Source of the DNA: JBELHJ01 sp042091495
GTDB lineage: Bacteria; Bacteroidota; Bacteroidia; Flavobacteriales; Flavobacteriaceae
NCBI GenBank assembly: GCA_042091495.1
Contig: JBELHJ010000005.1
Coordinates: 4,274-68,273 of the forward strand
Reading direction: 5' to 3'
Length of the DNA: 64,000 nucleotides
Positions 54,691 through 63,371 of this stretch are shown one piece after another (within the stretch, counting starts at the first letter, position 1; every line of letters begins with the position of its first letter). Below the pieces are notes generated by a model. The model was given only the letters and a program-made list of their open reading frames with translations. It made no database searches and was not told the origin of the DNA. The translations under genes and the position numbers were made by a program.

Positions 54691-57138
54691 TTGCATTATA
54701 TAGACGTCATACTGCCTTTACCATTAAAACACACCTTTACGTACCAGGTGTCTGCTACCGAGGCGGCATTTTTAAAACCCGGTATGCGGGTGGCCGTACC
54801 GTTTGGTAAAAGTAAGATCTATACCGGATTGGTAAGTGCGGTTCATGACACCCCACCTCAGGGGTACGAGGCCAAAGACATTCATCAGATTTTGGATGAG
54901 GTGCCTTTAGTCACCGCATTACAATTGCAATTATGGCAATGGATTTCGGCTTATTATATGTGTAAAGTGGGCGAAGTCATGAAAGCGGCGCTACCCAGTA
55001 GTTTTTTATTAGAGAGTGAAACGGTGGTGCGCTTACAACCTGATGTTGACGTAGATACAGTGGCTTTAGATGACGATGCTTTCTTGGTATATCAGGGTTT
55101 ACAACTGGAACCCGAAATGCGGGTCCAGGATATGAGTCGGATTGTACCCAAACAGCGTGCTTTAAAAGTGCTGAACCGTTTAATACAACAAGGGGTGGTA
55201 GAGCGCGTAGAAACCGTCTATGAAAAGTATACACCTAAAACGGTGCGGTTTGTAAAATTGGCTGAAGAATACTACGAAGATGCCGCCTTACAAGATTTAT
55301 TACAGCAATTACAACGGGCCAAAAAACAACATGCGGTGATCATGCAGTTGTTTTGTATGGACTATAAGCAAGGGGTGAAAGTGGGTGCTTTAACTGCCAA
55401 AGCTCAGGTCTCTGCCGGGGTGGTTAAAAGCTTAATTGATAAACGCATTTTAGAGGTTTTTGAACAGGCCGAAGATCGGGTAACCGCTGTGGCTGCTGCC
55501 GCAGATTACAGCATTGAATTATCGGCGCCACAAGCCTCTGCTAAAACGGCTATTAATGCAGCATTTAAAACCAAAGCAACCGTTTTATTACATGGGGTTA
55601 CCGCTTCCGGTAAGACCGAGGTTTATATCAAACTCATAGAAGCTTATTTAGAAGAACACAGCGGGCAAGTCCTGTATCTGTTACCCGAGATTGCTTTAAC
55701 CACACAAATTGTAAAGCGCTTACAGCTGTATTTTGGCGAACAGATTTTGGTGTTTCACTCCAAGTACAATCTCAACGAGCGCGCCGAGGTGTGGCAGCAT
55801 GTGCTGCAAGGCTCGCCAAAAGCCCGTGTGATTATCGGGGCACGTTCTTCAGTATTACTACCGTTTCAGGATTTGGGACTTATTATTGTGGATGAAGAAC
55901 ACGAGCAGTCTTTCAAACAATTTGATCCGGCACCGCGATATCATGCCCGAGATGTGGCTTTGGTATTGGGACGTTTTTCAAATGCCAAGGTGTTGTTAGG
56001 TTCGGCCACTCCGGCTTTAGAAACCTATTACAATTGTAGGCAAGGTAAATACGGTCTGGTGACTTTAGACCAACGTTATAATAACATACTCCCTCCGGTG
56101 ATTGAGTTGGTGGACTTGAAAGATAAATACAAGCGTAAACGCATGACCGGTCATTTTAGCGATGTGCTTATGGAACACATGCAGGCCGTGTTAAAAGCGG
56201 GTAAGCAGGTGATTCTGTTTCAGAACCGCCGCGGTTATTCCCCGGTTTTGGAATGTAAAACCTGCGGGCACACGCCACAGTGTCCGCATTGTGATGTGAG
56301 TCTCACGGTGCATAAATACAGCAATCAATTACGTTGCCACTACTGTTCTTATCACATCGCCATGCAAAGCCGTTGTTTGTCTTGTCACGGTCATGATTTG
56401 GATACCAAAGGTTTGGGTACCGAGCAGATTGAAGCCGAACTACAGCAGTATTTTCCCGACTACAAAAGCGGCCGTATGGATTTAGATACCACCCGGGGTA
56501 AGCACGGTTACGATAAAATAATTAATGCATTTCAAGATCAAAAGATTCAGATTCTGGTTGGTACGCAAATGCTCACCAAAGGTTTGGATTTTAGGAACGT
56601 GGCTTTGGTAGGGGTACTTAATGCCGACAACTTATTAAACTTTCCGGATTTCAGAGCCCACGAGCGCAGTTTCCAATTGTTGTTACAAGTCGCAGGGCGC
56701 AGTGGTCGCAGTGCTGAACGCGGTAACGTATTGATTCAATCTTATAACCCATTACACAATATCTTACAGCAAGTGGCTGCTCATGATTACGAGGCCATGT
56801 TTATCGAACAGATGCAGGAGCGTCATGATTTTAAATACCCGCCTACCTTTAAACTCATTAAGCTGTTGTTTAAACACAAAGATTTCAATCTGGTGAATAC
56901 GGCAGCCTCTTGGTTTGCAGAGGCGCTGCGCCAAAGTTACGGACCTCAGGTGTTAGGGCCTGAGTTTCCCCCAGTATCCCGAATTCGTAATCAGTATCAT
57001 AAGCACCTCATACTGAAGGTCTATCCAGGGCAATCACTAAGTGCAGCCAAAAATCGCTTACACCGCTTACACAACAGCTTCCAGTCTATTGGAGCACTGC
57101 GTGCGGTGCGTGTAATTTTTAATGTGGATCCTTACTAA
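54691..57138 (+). CDS. priA: Primosomal protein N' (replication restart helicase PriA)
   Basis: Reassembles replication forks: a 3'-to-5' DNA helicase. N-terminal DNA-binding part (HYIDVILPLPLKHTFTY, RVAVPFGKSKIYTGLV), Walker A GVTASGKTEVY (about 305), VDEEHEQSFKQ, and zinc-binding cysteines in CKTCGHTPQCPHCDVS and LRCHYCSYH...CLSCHGHDL. Length 815. The start is TTG: no ATG lies between the previous stop and a family-typical N-terminus. GC content is visibly above that of the 1-40 kb region. Confidence 0.96.
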   Translation: MHYIDVILPLPLKHTFTYQVSATEAAFLKPGMRVAVPFGKSKIYTGLVSAVHDTPPQGYEAKDIHQILDEVPLVTALQLQLWQWISAYYMCKVGEVMKAALPSSFLLESETVVRLQPDVDVDTVALDDDAFLVYQGLQLEPEMRVQDMSRIVPKQRALKVLNRLIQQGVVERVETVYEKYTPKTVRFVKLAEEYYEDAALQDLLQQLQRAKKQHAVIMQLFCMDYKQGVKVGALTAKAQVSAGVVKSLIDKRILEVFEQAEDRVTAVAAAADYSIELSAPQASAKTAINAAFKTKATVLLHGVTASGKTEVYIKLIEAYLEEHSGQVLYLLPEIALTTQIVKRLQLYFGEQILVFHSKYNLNERAEVWQHVLQGSPKARVIIGARSSVLLPFQDLGLIIVDEEHEQSFKQFDPAPRYHARDVALVLGRFSNAKVLLGSATPALETYYNCRQGKYGLVTLDQRYNNILPPVIELVDLKDKYKRKRMTGHFSDVLMEHMQAVLKAGKQVILFQNRRGYSPVLECKTCGHTPQCPHCDVSLTVHKYSNQLRCHYCSYHIAMQSRCLSCHGHDLDTKGLGTEQIEAELQQYFPDYKSGRMDLDTTRGKHGYDKIINAFQDQKIQILVGTQMLTKGLDFRNVALVGVLNADNLLNFPDFRAHERSFQLLLQVAGRSGRSAERGNVLIQSYNPLHNILQQVAAHDYEAMFIEQMQERHDFKYPPTFKLIKLLFKHKDFNLVNTAASWFAEALRQSYGPQVLGPEFPPVSRIRNQYHKHLILKVYPGQSLSAAKNRLHRLHNSFQSIGALRAVRVIFNVDPY

Positions 57139-57171
57139 GTTGGATTTAAAGTTTGCTGCAAAAGTGAATTA

Positions 57172-57867
57172 CTAAAGATTACTTAGCGCTTCCATTAAAG
57201 TCGATTTCTTATTCCGGCTTAAAGGAATTTCTACAGTACCTACTTCAACATTTTTAGAATTAAAGCGATCAATCTTTTCCAAACTCACAATGTATGATTT
57301 GTGGATGCGTAAAAAACGGCCTTCTGGCAACTCTTTTTCAAAAGCTTTCATGGTAGAGAGTACCACATGAGACTGGTCTTTAGTGACGACTTTCACATAA
57401 TCTCCTAAGGCTTCAACCCATTTGATATCGTTTACGTAGACTTTACGTTTTTTGAGGTTGCTTTTTACAAAAATATAATCTTCGTCAGGCTCGGTATAGT
57501 TTTGTTTGAGTTTAACTTGTGCAATGGCTTTTTCAACAGCGGTATTGAACAGGCCTGCATTAAGGGGTTTTTTTAGATACGCAACAGCGTCGTAATTAAA
57601 CGCTTTAAACGCATGTTCGGTTTTACCCGTTACAAAAATAATTTCAGGGGAATTGTTGAGGACGTCCAGCAGTTGAAAGCCATTTAAAATAGGCATTTCA
57701 ATGTCTAGAAAAATAAGGTCTACTTTATGAGTATTGAGGCCTTTTTTAGTTTCTAGCGCACTGGAATACTGGGCTACAAGCTCAAGAGCGGGGTGGTCTT
57801 CAACTAATTTTGTGATAGCGAGACGTTGAATGGCTGAGTCATCTACTACTATACATTTTAGCTGCAT
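57172..57867 (-). CDS. LytTR family response regulator
   Basis: Two-component response regulator that binds DNA. Receiver domain: acidic IVVDDSAIQRLAI at the start, phospho-Asp in LIFLDIEMPILNGFQLL (about residue 55), and K in YLKKPL. C-terminal LytTR DNA-binding domain from about 130: DYIFVKSNLKKRKVYVNDIKWVEALGDYVKVVT, RIHKSYIVSLEKID. Length 231. No histidine kinase gene adjoins it. Confidence 0.94.
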   Translation of the reverse strand: MQLKCIVVDDSAIQRLAITKLVEDHPALELVAQYSSALETKKGLNTHKVDLIFLDIEMPILNGFQLLDVLNNSPEIIFVTGKTEHAFKAFNYDAVAYLKKPLNAGLFNTAVEKAIAQVKLKQNYTEPDEDYIFVKSNLKKRKVYVNDIKWVEALGDYVKVVTKDQSHVVLSTMKAFEKELPEGRFLRIHKSYIVSLEKIDRFNSKNVEVGTVEIPLSRNKKSTLMEALSNL

Positions 57868-58015
57868 AAAATATAGTTAAGGTTAAATTCATGTCAATGA
57901 TAACTAAAAAATGGATTATAAACAACAGATTAACGGATAATCCATACTTTTATCGGACTTTGTTATGTACGAAAAAAACCACCCTTATAAATTATGTTTA
58001 TTTTATAAAAAAGTG

Positions 58016-58023
58016 TATTTTTG
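58016..58023 (+). promoter_or_regulatory. Bacteroidetes -7 box for the rpsF operon
   Basis: TATTTTTG (TAnnTTTG) at the expected distance (33 bases) from the rpsF start; typical of ribosomal protein promoters in this phylum. Confidence 0.55.
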
Positions 58024-58055
58024 CAGCCAAATTTTTAATAATTAAAATTCAATTT

Positions 58056-58394
58056 ATGAATCATTATGAAACTGTTTTCATCTTGAATCCCGTTTTATCT
58101 GAAACTCAGATAAAGGAAACAGTAAAGAAATACGAAGATTTTCTTGTTTCTAAAGGTGCTAAGATGATCGCTAAAGAAGATTGGGGCTTGAAAAAATTAG
58201 CGTATCCAATCCAGAACAAAAAGAGTGGTTTTTACCATTTATTTGAGTACACTGTAAGCGGTGAAGCTATCTCGGCCTTAGAGGTAGAGTTTAGACGTGA
58301 CGAGCGTTTTATGCGTTACTTGACCGTAAAATTAGACAAGCATGCTATTGCTTGGGCAGAAAAGAGAAGAAACAGAAACAAACAAAAAGCGTAA
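58056..58394 (+). CDS. rpsF: 30S ribosomal protein S6
   Basis: Component of the 30S platform. MNHYETVFILNPVLSETQIKE, EDWGLKKLAYPIQNKKSGFYHLFEY and RDERFMRYLTVKLDKHAIAWAEKRR are S6 signatures. The ATG at 58056 gives 112 residues; a longer frame to 57891 contains the promoter and is not the true start. Followed by rpsR after 3 bases. Confidence 0.97.
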   Translation: MNHYETVFILNPVLSETQIKETVKKYEDFLVSKGAKMIAKEDWGLKKLAYPIQNKKSGFYHLFEYTVSGEAISALEVEFRRDERFMRYLTVKLDKHAIAWAEKRRNRNKQKA

Positions 58395-58397
58395 TTT

Positions 58398-58694
58398 ATG
58401 TCTTCAATTGAACAACAAGCAAAAGAAAAAAAGGGCGGTGAAATTAGATATTTAACACCGTTACAAATAGAAACAACTAAAGCTAAAAAGTACTGTCGTT
58501 TCAAGAAATCAGGGATCAAATACATCGATTATAAAGATGCTGATTTCTTATTAAAGTTTGTAAACGAACAAGGGAAGTTACTTCCAAGACGCTTAACAGG
58601 AACGTCTTTGAAATACCAAAGAAAAGTCTCTGTAGCCGTTAAAAGAGCGCGTCACTTAGCGTTGATGCCTTATGTAGCCGATTTATTAAAATAA
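58398..58694 (+). CDS. rpsR: 30S ribosomal protein S18
   Basis: Binds S6 in the 30S platform. CRFKKSGIKYIDYKDADFLLKFVNEQGKLLPRRLTGTS and KYQRKVSVAVKRARHLALMPYV are diagnostic. Length 98. Second gene of the S6-S18-L9 operon. Only one Cys remains in the N-terminal part, so it is a zinc-independent type. Confidence 0.97.
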   Translation: MSSIEQQAKEKKGGEIRYLTPLQIETTKAKKYCRFKKSGIKYIDYKDADFLLKFVNEQGKLLPRRLTGTSLKYQRKVSVAVKRARHLALMPYVADLLK

Positions 58695-58704
58695 TACTGT
58701 AACT

Positions 58705-59151
58705 ATGGAACTTATATTAAAACAAGACGTAGATAATGTTGGATTTAAAGACGATGTAGTAACAGTTAAAAACGGTTATGGTCGTAACTTTTTAATTCCT
58801 CAAGGTTTTGCGGTTTTAGCAACACCTTCTGCTAAAAAAGTTTTAGCAGAGAATTTAAAGCAACGCGCTTATAAAGAAAATAAAATCGTTGACGATGCTA
58901 ATAAATTAGCTGAGGCTTTAAAAGCCCTAGATGTTAAAATAGCTTCTAAAGTAGGTACTGGTGATAAATTATTCGGTTCTGTGAATAATATCGATGTATC
59001 AGCTGCTTTAAACAAAGCAGGTCACGAGGTAGAGAAAAGGTATATTTCAATCGCTGGTGGTAGCATCAAGCGTTTAGGAAAATACAACGCGGTTATTAGA
59101 CTTCACAGAGAAGTATCAGTAGATTTACCATTTGAAATCGTAGCTGAGTAA
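58705..59151 (+). CDS. rplI: 50S ribosomal protein L9
   Basis: Large-subunit protein. ELILKQDVDNVGFKDDVVTVKNGYGRNFLIPQGFA is the L9 N-terminal signature; the C-terminal domain has GTGDKLFGSVNNIDVSAAL. Length 148 is typical. Third gene of the S6-S18-L9 operon, followed by a terminator. Confidence 0.97.
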   Translation: MELILKQDVDNVGFKDDVVTVKNGYGRNFLIPQGFAVLATPSAKKVLAENLKQRAYKENKIVDDANKLAEALKALDVKIASKVGTGDKLFGSVNNIDVSAALNKAGHEVEKRYISIAGGSIKRLGKYNAVIRLHREVSVDLPFEIVAE

Positions 59152-59168
59152 TAATCCCAACCTTATAT

Positions 59169-59199
59169 GAAAAGCCTCAATATCTATTGGGGCTTTTTT
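59169..59199 (+). terminator. Rho-independent terminator after rplI
   Basis: AAAAGCCTCAAT pairs with ATTGGGGCTTTT (one G-T pair) around ATCT and is followed by T residues. Confidence 0.78.
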
Positions 59200-59200
59200 T

Positions 59201-59236
59201 ATTAGTTTATGAATTAGTTTATGAATTGTATTATGA
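59201..59236. repeat. 12-bp tandem repeat, about three copies
   Basis: Two perfect ATTAGTTTATGA units (59201-59212, 59213-59224) are followed by a diverged ATTGTATTATGA. The tract ends 16 bases before the next start codon; the ATGs inside it are out of frame with the gene. Confidence 0.85.
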
Positions 59237-59252
59237 ATTGTAAACACGCCTT

Positions 59253-59726
59253 ATGAAATACAGTCGTTTAAGCAAAGAACAGTTTGAGTCCTTACATCAG
59301 GAGTTTATTAATTTTTTAGCCACACAGCAAATCACAGCAGCCGAATGGGATACGCTTAAAACTACCCAACCCGAGGTGGTGGATCAGGAGCTGGATGTGT
59401 TTAGTGATCTCATCTGGGAAGGCGTACTTAAAAACGTAGGGTTTATAGAACATTTCTCACCACAGCAAATCCATTTGTTTAAGGTGCTGGAACAGGACAT
59501 CCAACTCATTTCCATTTCGGTTCAGCAAGAGGGTATTGATGTGACTACGCCTGAAGGTTACCACTGGTTACGCGAACACCTTATGGACGATGCGGTGACG
59601 TTTTACCGGGCCGTGAAGCCGTTCTCAGATGATAAGCATCAGGACCTTTTTAAACTCATTCAAGAAGGGGGTCAGATCACCAAAGGCGCGTTATTCCATT
59701 ATTTCGAGCAGTTGGTTAACGGTTAA
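59253..59726 (+). CDS. Conserved flavobacterial protein (DUF6495-like)
   Basis: Function unknown. The 157-residue protein begins MKYSRLSKEQFESLHQEFINFLATQQI and has TAAEWDTLKTTQPEVVDQELDVFSDLIWEGVL, matching a small flavobacterial family I recall as DUF6495, and often found after rplI. No signal or membrane segment. Acidic and Gln-rich. Convergent with the permease gene, 12 bases apart. Preceded by a tandem repeat. Confidence 0.75.
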   Translation: MKYSRLSKEQFESLHQEFINFLATQQITAAEWDTLKTTQPEVVDQELDVFSDLIWEGVLKNVGFIEHFSPQQIHLFKVLEQDIQLISISVQQEGIDVTTPEGYHWLREHLMDDAVTFYRAVKPFSDDKHQDLFKLIQEGGQITKGALFHYFEQLVNG

Positions 59727-59738
59727 TACTGCTTTAGC

Positions 59739-60980
59739 TTATTCGTAGCGCAAGGATTCTATAGGATCTAGGCGTGCGGCTTTTGAGGCAGGATATACGC
59801 CAGAAATGATAGCCACTATAAACGCAATGGTCGTAGCCCAAATCATGGCCGTCCATGGCGTGACAAAGGTAAACCCGCCGGCTGAGGCTACCAGCATACC
59901 AATCCCTATGCCTAATACAATACCTATTGCACCACCTAACTGTCCAATAATAATGGTTTCCATAAAGAACTGGGTGGCTATGGTGCGTCGTTTTGCACCC
60001 ATGGCTTTACGAACGCCAATCTCACGGGTACGCTCGCTCACACTTACTAGCATGATATTCATAAGCGCTATGGTGGATCCAAAAATGGTAATTAATGAAA
60101 TCACCCAGGCGGCATAAAACAGGTAATCGGTAATGCTGCCAATGCGGTTCATGAGGTCGTCACTTTTTTCAATGCCAAAGTTATTTTTTTGTACCGGGGT
60201 CAATTTACGGATGTTCCTAAAAGTAATTATAGCCTCATCTAAGGCATTATCAAACAAGTCTTTTTTAAGGGTTTTTATGCTTAGGGCATAATTAATTCTA
60301 GGGTTGGTAAATATGGAACGCGCTTTTTGCAAAGGGATAATCACTCTTAAATCCTGACGGTTACTGAAGGTAGACCCTTTGGATTCCAGTACGCCTATAA
60401 TGGTAAATTTATTGCCTTTCACGCTAATGGTTTTATTAAGCGGATCTATGTTTTTAAACAAGGCTTTCACCAAGTCGCTCCCCACCACACAAACGTTCAT
60501 GTTGTTTTTTACATCCAGTTGGTTCAGCGCTCGTCCTTGAGCAATTTCCAGTCCGGCATTATTTATAAAATGTTCGTTAGCGCCCACGATAGTGGTTTCT
60601 GGGTCGGTTTTTAAGTTATTGTATTTCACCTCGGTGGTCCGGCTACCCGTAAACGAAATGGCCGTTTGGGTTAATGGGGCGTTGTATTTTTTATAGAATT
60701 CGGCGACCTGGTTGTAGGTAATAGTAGGGTTTATTTTTATTTTTTCACTGGAGGAGCTGCGTTGTGCGTTAAAGTCGTAACGCTGTATGTTAAAGGTATT
60801 AGACCCCATAGACGTAAAGCTGTCCGAAATATTGGCCTCAAAGGCCGATACGGTTGATAAAATCCCTACAAGCGCCGTGATCCCAATAGCAATAATCATG
60901 ATGGTTAGCACGGTTCTTAGCAGTTGGCTCTTAATAGCCCCAAAGGCGATTTTTATATTTTCTCTAAATAACAAGAACAT
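59739..60980 (-). CDS. ABC transporter permease (MacB/FtsX type)
   Basis: Permease subunit of an ABC transporter, probably moving lipoproteins or peptides. One N-terminal membrane segment (about 20-45), a periplasmic MacB-type domain (about 50-270), then three C-terminal segments (about 285-310, 330-365, 375-400). The motif VSERTREIGVRKAMGAKRRTI lies just before the C-terminal segments, typical of FtsX/MacB. Length 413. Its ATPase partner is not adjacent. Confidence 0.93.
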   Translation of the reverse strand: MFLLFRENIKIAFGAIKSQLLRTVLTIMIIAIGITALVGILSTVSAFEANISDSFTSMGSNTFNIQRYDFNAQRSSSSEKIKINPTITYNQVAEFYKKYNAPLTQTAISFTGSRTTEVKYNNLKTDPETTIVGANEHFINNAGLEIAQGRALNQLDVKNNMNVCVVGSDLVKALFKNIDPLNKTISVKGNKFTIIGVLESKGSTFSNRQDLRVIIPLQKARSIFTNPRINYALSIKTLKKDLFDNALDEAIITFRNIRKLTPVQKNNFGIEKSDDLMNRIGSITDYLFYAAWVISLITIFGSTIALMNIMLVSVSERTREIGVRKAMGAKRRTIATQFFMETIIIGQLGGAIGIVLGIGIGMLVASAGGFTFVTPWTAMIWATTIAFIVAIISGVYPASKAARLDPIESLRYE

Positions 60981-61079
60981 AGGGTCTTTCGTTTTGTGGT
61001 TAGTAGGGATTTAGGTCCATTTGTTACGTTTGAATTACTAGAAATTTTAAAAAGTTAGTAAGACCATCGAAATTTATGA

Positions 61080-61087
61080 TATTTTTG
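61080..61087 (+). promoter_or_regulatory. Bacteroidetes -7 box upstream of hisS
   Basis: TATTTTTG (TAnnTTTG), 18 bases before the hisS start; a TTAG about 21 bases upstream is a weak -33 candidate. Confidence 0.42.
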
Positions 61088-61105
61088 TGGCAATAAGATT
61101 ATTTT

Positions 61106-62473
61106 ATGGCACAAAAACCATCCCTTCCCAAAGGCACCCGCGATTTTTCATCGGTAGACGTTTTAAAACGACAGTATATTATGGACGTGATTAAGTCGGC
61201 GTTCAAAACGTTTGGCTTTCAGCCTATAGAAACGCCCAGCTTTGAAAATTCATCCACACTCATGGGGAAATACGGTGAAGAAGGGGATCGGTTGATCTTT
61301 AAAATTTTAAACTCGGGCGATTATTTAAAAAAGGCCAATGCGGCTGCTTTAGAGGCTCGTGATTCTAATGCGCTCACGGGTTCTATTTCAGAGAAAGCCT
61401 TGCGTTACGATCTTACCGTGCCTTTTGCCAGATACGTGGTGCAACACCAAAACGAACTAACCTTCCCGTTTAAGCGTTACCAAATGCAACCCGTTTGGCG
61501 TGCCGATCGCCCCCAGAAAGGCCGTTTTAGAGAATTCTGGCAGTGTGATGCCGATGTGGTGGGTTCAGACTCGTTATTACAAGAATTGGCTTTTGTGCAA
61601 TTGTATGATTCGGTATTTAAAGCGCTAGGATTAGAAGGGGTGACCATTCATATTAACAACCGCAAAATATTAAGTGGTATTGCCGAGGTGATGGGGGCTC
61701 AAGATAAGCTCATTGATTTTACGGTAGCCCTGGATAAACTCGATAAGATTGGCGAAGCCAAAGTGGTGGAAGAAATGTTGTCTAAAGGGATCAGTCAGGC
61801 CGGGATCGATCAGCTTAAACCCATATTTACCCTAAGTGGTGATTTTGAATCTCAAATTACCCAATTAGAAGCTATTTTAAGTACCTCAGAAGAAGGCTTG
61901 AAAGGGATTCAGGAATTGCAGTTTATCAACCAGGCGCTAAATGCGGTGGGCTTGCAAACCGCTACGTTAAATTTAAATGTCACGTTGGCCCGTGGGTTAA
62001 ACTATTATACCGGCGCTATTTTCGAAGTCGCTCCACCAGAAGGGGTACAAATGGGCTCCATAGGTGGTGGTGGTCGTTACGACGATCTGACTGGTATTTT
62101 TGGATTGAAAGGTATGAGTGGGGTAGGCATTAGTTTTGGTCTAGACCGCATCTATCTGGTATTAGAAGAATTGAATTTATTCCCTAATACGGTGGCTAAC
62201 GCTTTGGACGTCTTGTTTGTCAATTTTGGCGATGCCGAAGCCTTTTATGCATTACAAGCCATTAAAACCTTACGTGCTCATGGGATTTCTTGTGAGCTCT
62301 ATCCCGATACTGCTAAGCTAAAAAAACAACTCAATTACGCCAATAAGCGCGAGGTGCGCTATGTGATTATGGCTGGAGATCAGGAAATGGCCAATCAGAC
62401 CTATACCATCAAAGATATGGGTGCAGGGACTCAAGATACAGTATCTTTAGAAGGGCTTTTAAAATTGTTATAA
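61106..62473 (+). CDS. hisS: Histidine-tRNA ligase
   Basis: Charges tRNA-His. Class II motifs: PKGTRDFSSVDVLKRQYI, LRYDLTVPFARYVVQ (motif 2 area), QPVWRADRPQKGRFREFWQCDADVVG, histidine-binding LARGLNYYTGAIFEV, GSIGGGGRYDDLTG, and the C-terminal anticodon-binding domain from about 360. Length 455. Followed by a non-coding structured element. Confidence 0.97.
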   Translation: MAQKPSLPKGTRDFSSVDVLKRQYIMDVIKSAFKTFGFQPIETPSFENSSTLMGKYGEEGDRLIFKILNSGDYLKKANAAALEARDSNALTGSISEKALRYDLTVPFARYVVQHQNELTFPFKRYQMQPVWRADRPQKGRFREFWQCDADVVGSDSLLQELAFVQLYDSVFKALGLEGVTIHINNRKILSGIAEVMGAQDKLIDFTVALDKLDKIGEAKVVEEMLSKGISQAGIDQLKPIFTLSGDFESQITQLEAILSTSEEGLKGIQELQFINQALNAVGLQTATLNLNVTLARGLNYYTGAIFEVAPPEGVQMGSIGGGGRYDDLTGIFGLKGMSGVGISFGLDRIYLVLEELNLFPNTVANALDVLFVNFGDAEAFYALQAIKTLRAHGISCELYPDTAKLKKQLNYANKREVRYVIMAGDQEMANQTYTIKDMGAGTQDTVSLEGLLKLL

Positions 62474-62812
62474 TGCCATTGTTATTACTTTTTTTCTAGA
62501 TGAAAAAAAGTATCTGGCAACAATCACGACTACGGTTCCATTGCTAGCAAACTAGCTTAAAGGGAATTCTTTCCTTTTTCCATTGAAGAAAAACGAAACC
62601 AAAAATTCTAGACCTGCACCTCCTTAAGCTAAAATACACGTCTTTTTGGTTAAAGTTTAAGAACTCGCTGCGCTCAGACAGCTCAAACTTCTTCACACCA
62701 AAAAACCATATATTTTTTAACGCTTCGTCGCTGAGGGTCAGTTTTTGTTGTGACCTCTTATCTCATATTGTGCGTATTTTGAGAATTAAGATTTAAACAA
62801 AGCATTTTAATT
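62474..62812. repeat. Structured non-coding element with nested inverted repeats
   Basis: 339 bases without a convincing gene. It holds CTTTTTTTC/GAAAAAAAG (62488-62510), a GCTAG/CTAGC hairpin (62543-62556), and a long imperfect hairpin with arms at 62643-62661 and 62682-62704 (TTTTTGGT with ACCAAAAA; AAGTTTAAG with CTCAAACTT; inner GCTG with CAGC). The many stops and structure suggest an intergenic repeat rather than coding sequence; copy number in the genome is unknown. Confidence 0.6.
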
Positions 62813-63190
62813 TTAAGGTGTGGCAAAAAACTTGCGGTAGATCTGAGCATCCAGCATGGCTTTATATTTGGGATAAAAGAACTCATCCCAGAATGTGGCC
62901 ATTTCGTCAGAATGTGACTTTTCATACTCGGTATCACTAATCCAGGTACTGATCCACATGTATCGGTAGGTGTCATTTTTGTCATCGGCTTTAACCTGAT
63001 AGACCTTGTAGCGGTCCGCACCAAAACCATTTTTTTCGTAAATTTTATTGGCCCGGTTTAAATCGGCTTTAAATTCTTCAATACTTATACCTTCTGGGAG
63101 ATCAAAAAGGTGTAAGCTTATGCGCTCTGTAGATTGTCCAAAAGCCAAACTGCTTAGGCATAGCGCTAGGAGGTAAATGAGTTTTTTCAT
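62813..63190 (-). CDS. Small exported protein, function unknown
   Basis: 125 residues with a clean signal peptide (MKKLIYLLALCLSSLAFGQ). The mature part is aromatic-rich (YRYMWISTWISDTEYEKSH, MATFWDEFFYPKYKAML) and looks like a small alpha/beta protein, in the general style of ferredoxin-like stress-response (NIPSNAP/monooxygenase) proteins, but I do not recognise a family. It stands alone. Confidence 0.75.
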   Translation of the reverse strand: MKKLIYLLALCLSSLAFGQSTERISLHLFDLPEGISIEEFKADLNRANKIYEKNGFGADRYKVYQVKADDKNDTYRYMWISTWISDTEYEKSHSDEMATFWDEFFYPKYKAMLDAQIYRKFFATP

Positions 63191-63371
63191 AACGGTGGTT
63201 TGTTAATAGGGTTTGTCTTTGATTTATTTGTAATTTATTGATTACCATATAAATATATTATTTATTCAGCAAAATTTCATGTTATATGTTTTTTGTATTG
63301 GGGGTGTAGTGTTTAATTAATTGGTTATCGGTTTTATAACTTGTAGTTTTAATTAACGAAAACTAACTCAT

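Noticed and set aside
57891..58055. 55-residue N-terminal extension of ribosomal protein S6
   Set aside because: It contains the TATTTTTG promoter box; S6 starts at MNHYETVF.
59806..60117. 103-codon plus-strand frame inside the MacB-type permease
   Set aside because: Repetitive Ala/Ile/Pro/Met content from the membrane segments of the real gene on the other strand.
62758..63030. Minus-strand frame overlapping the small exported protein
   Set aside because: The other frame (62813-63190) has a proper signal peptide and aromatic-rich mature part; this one has none.
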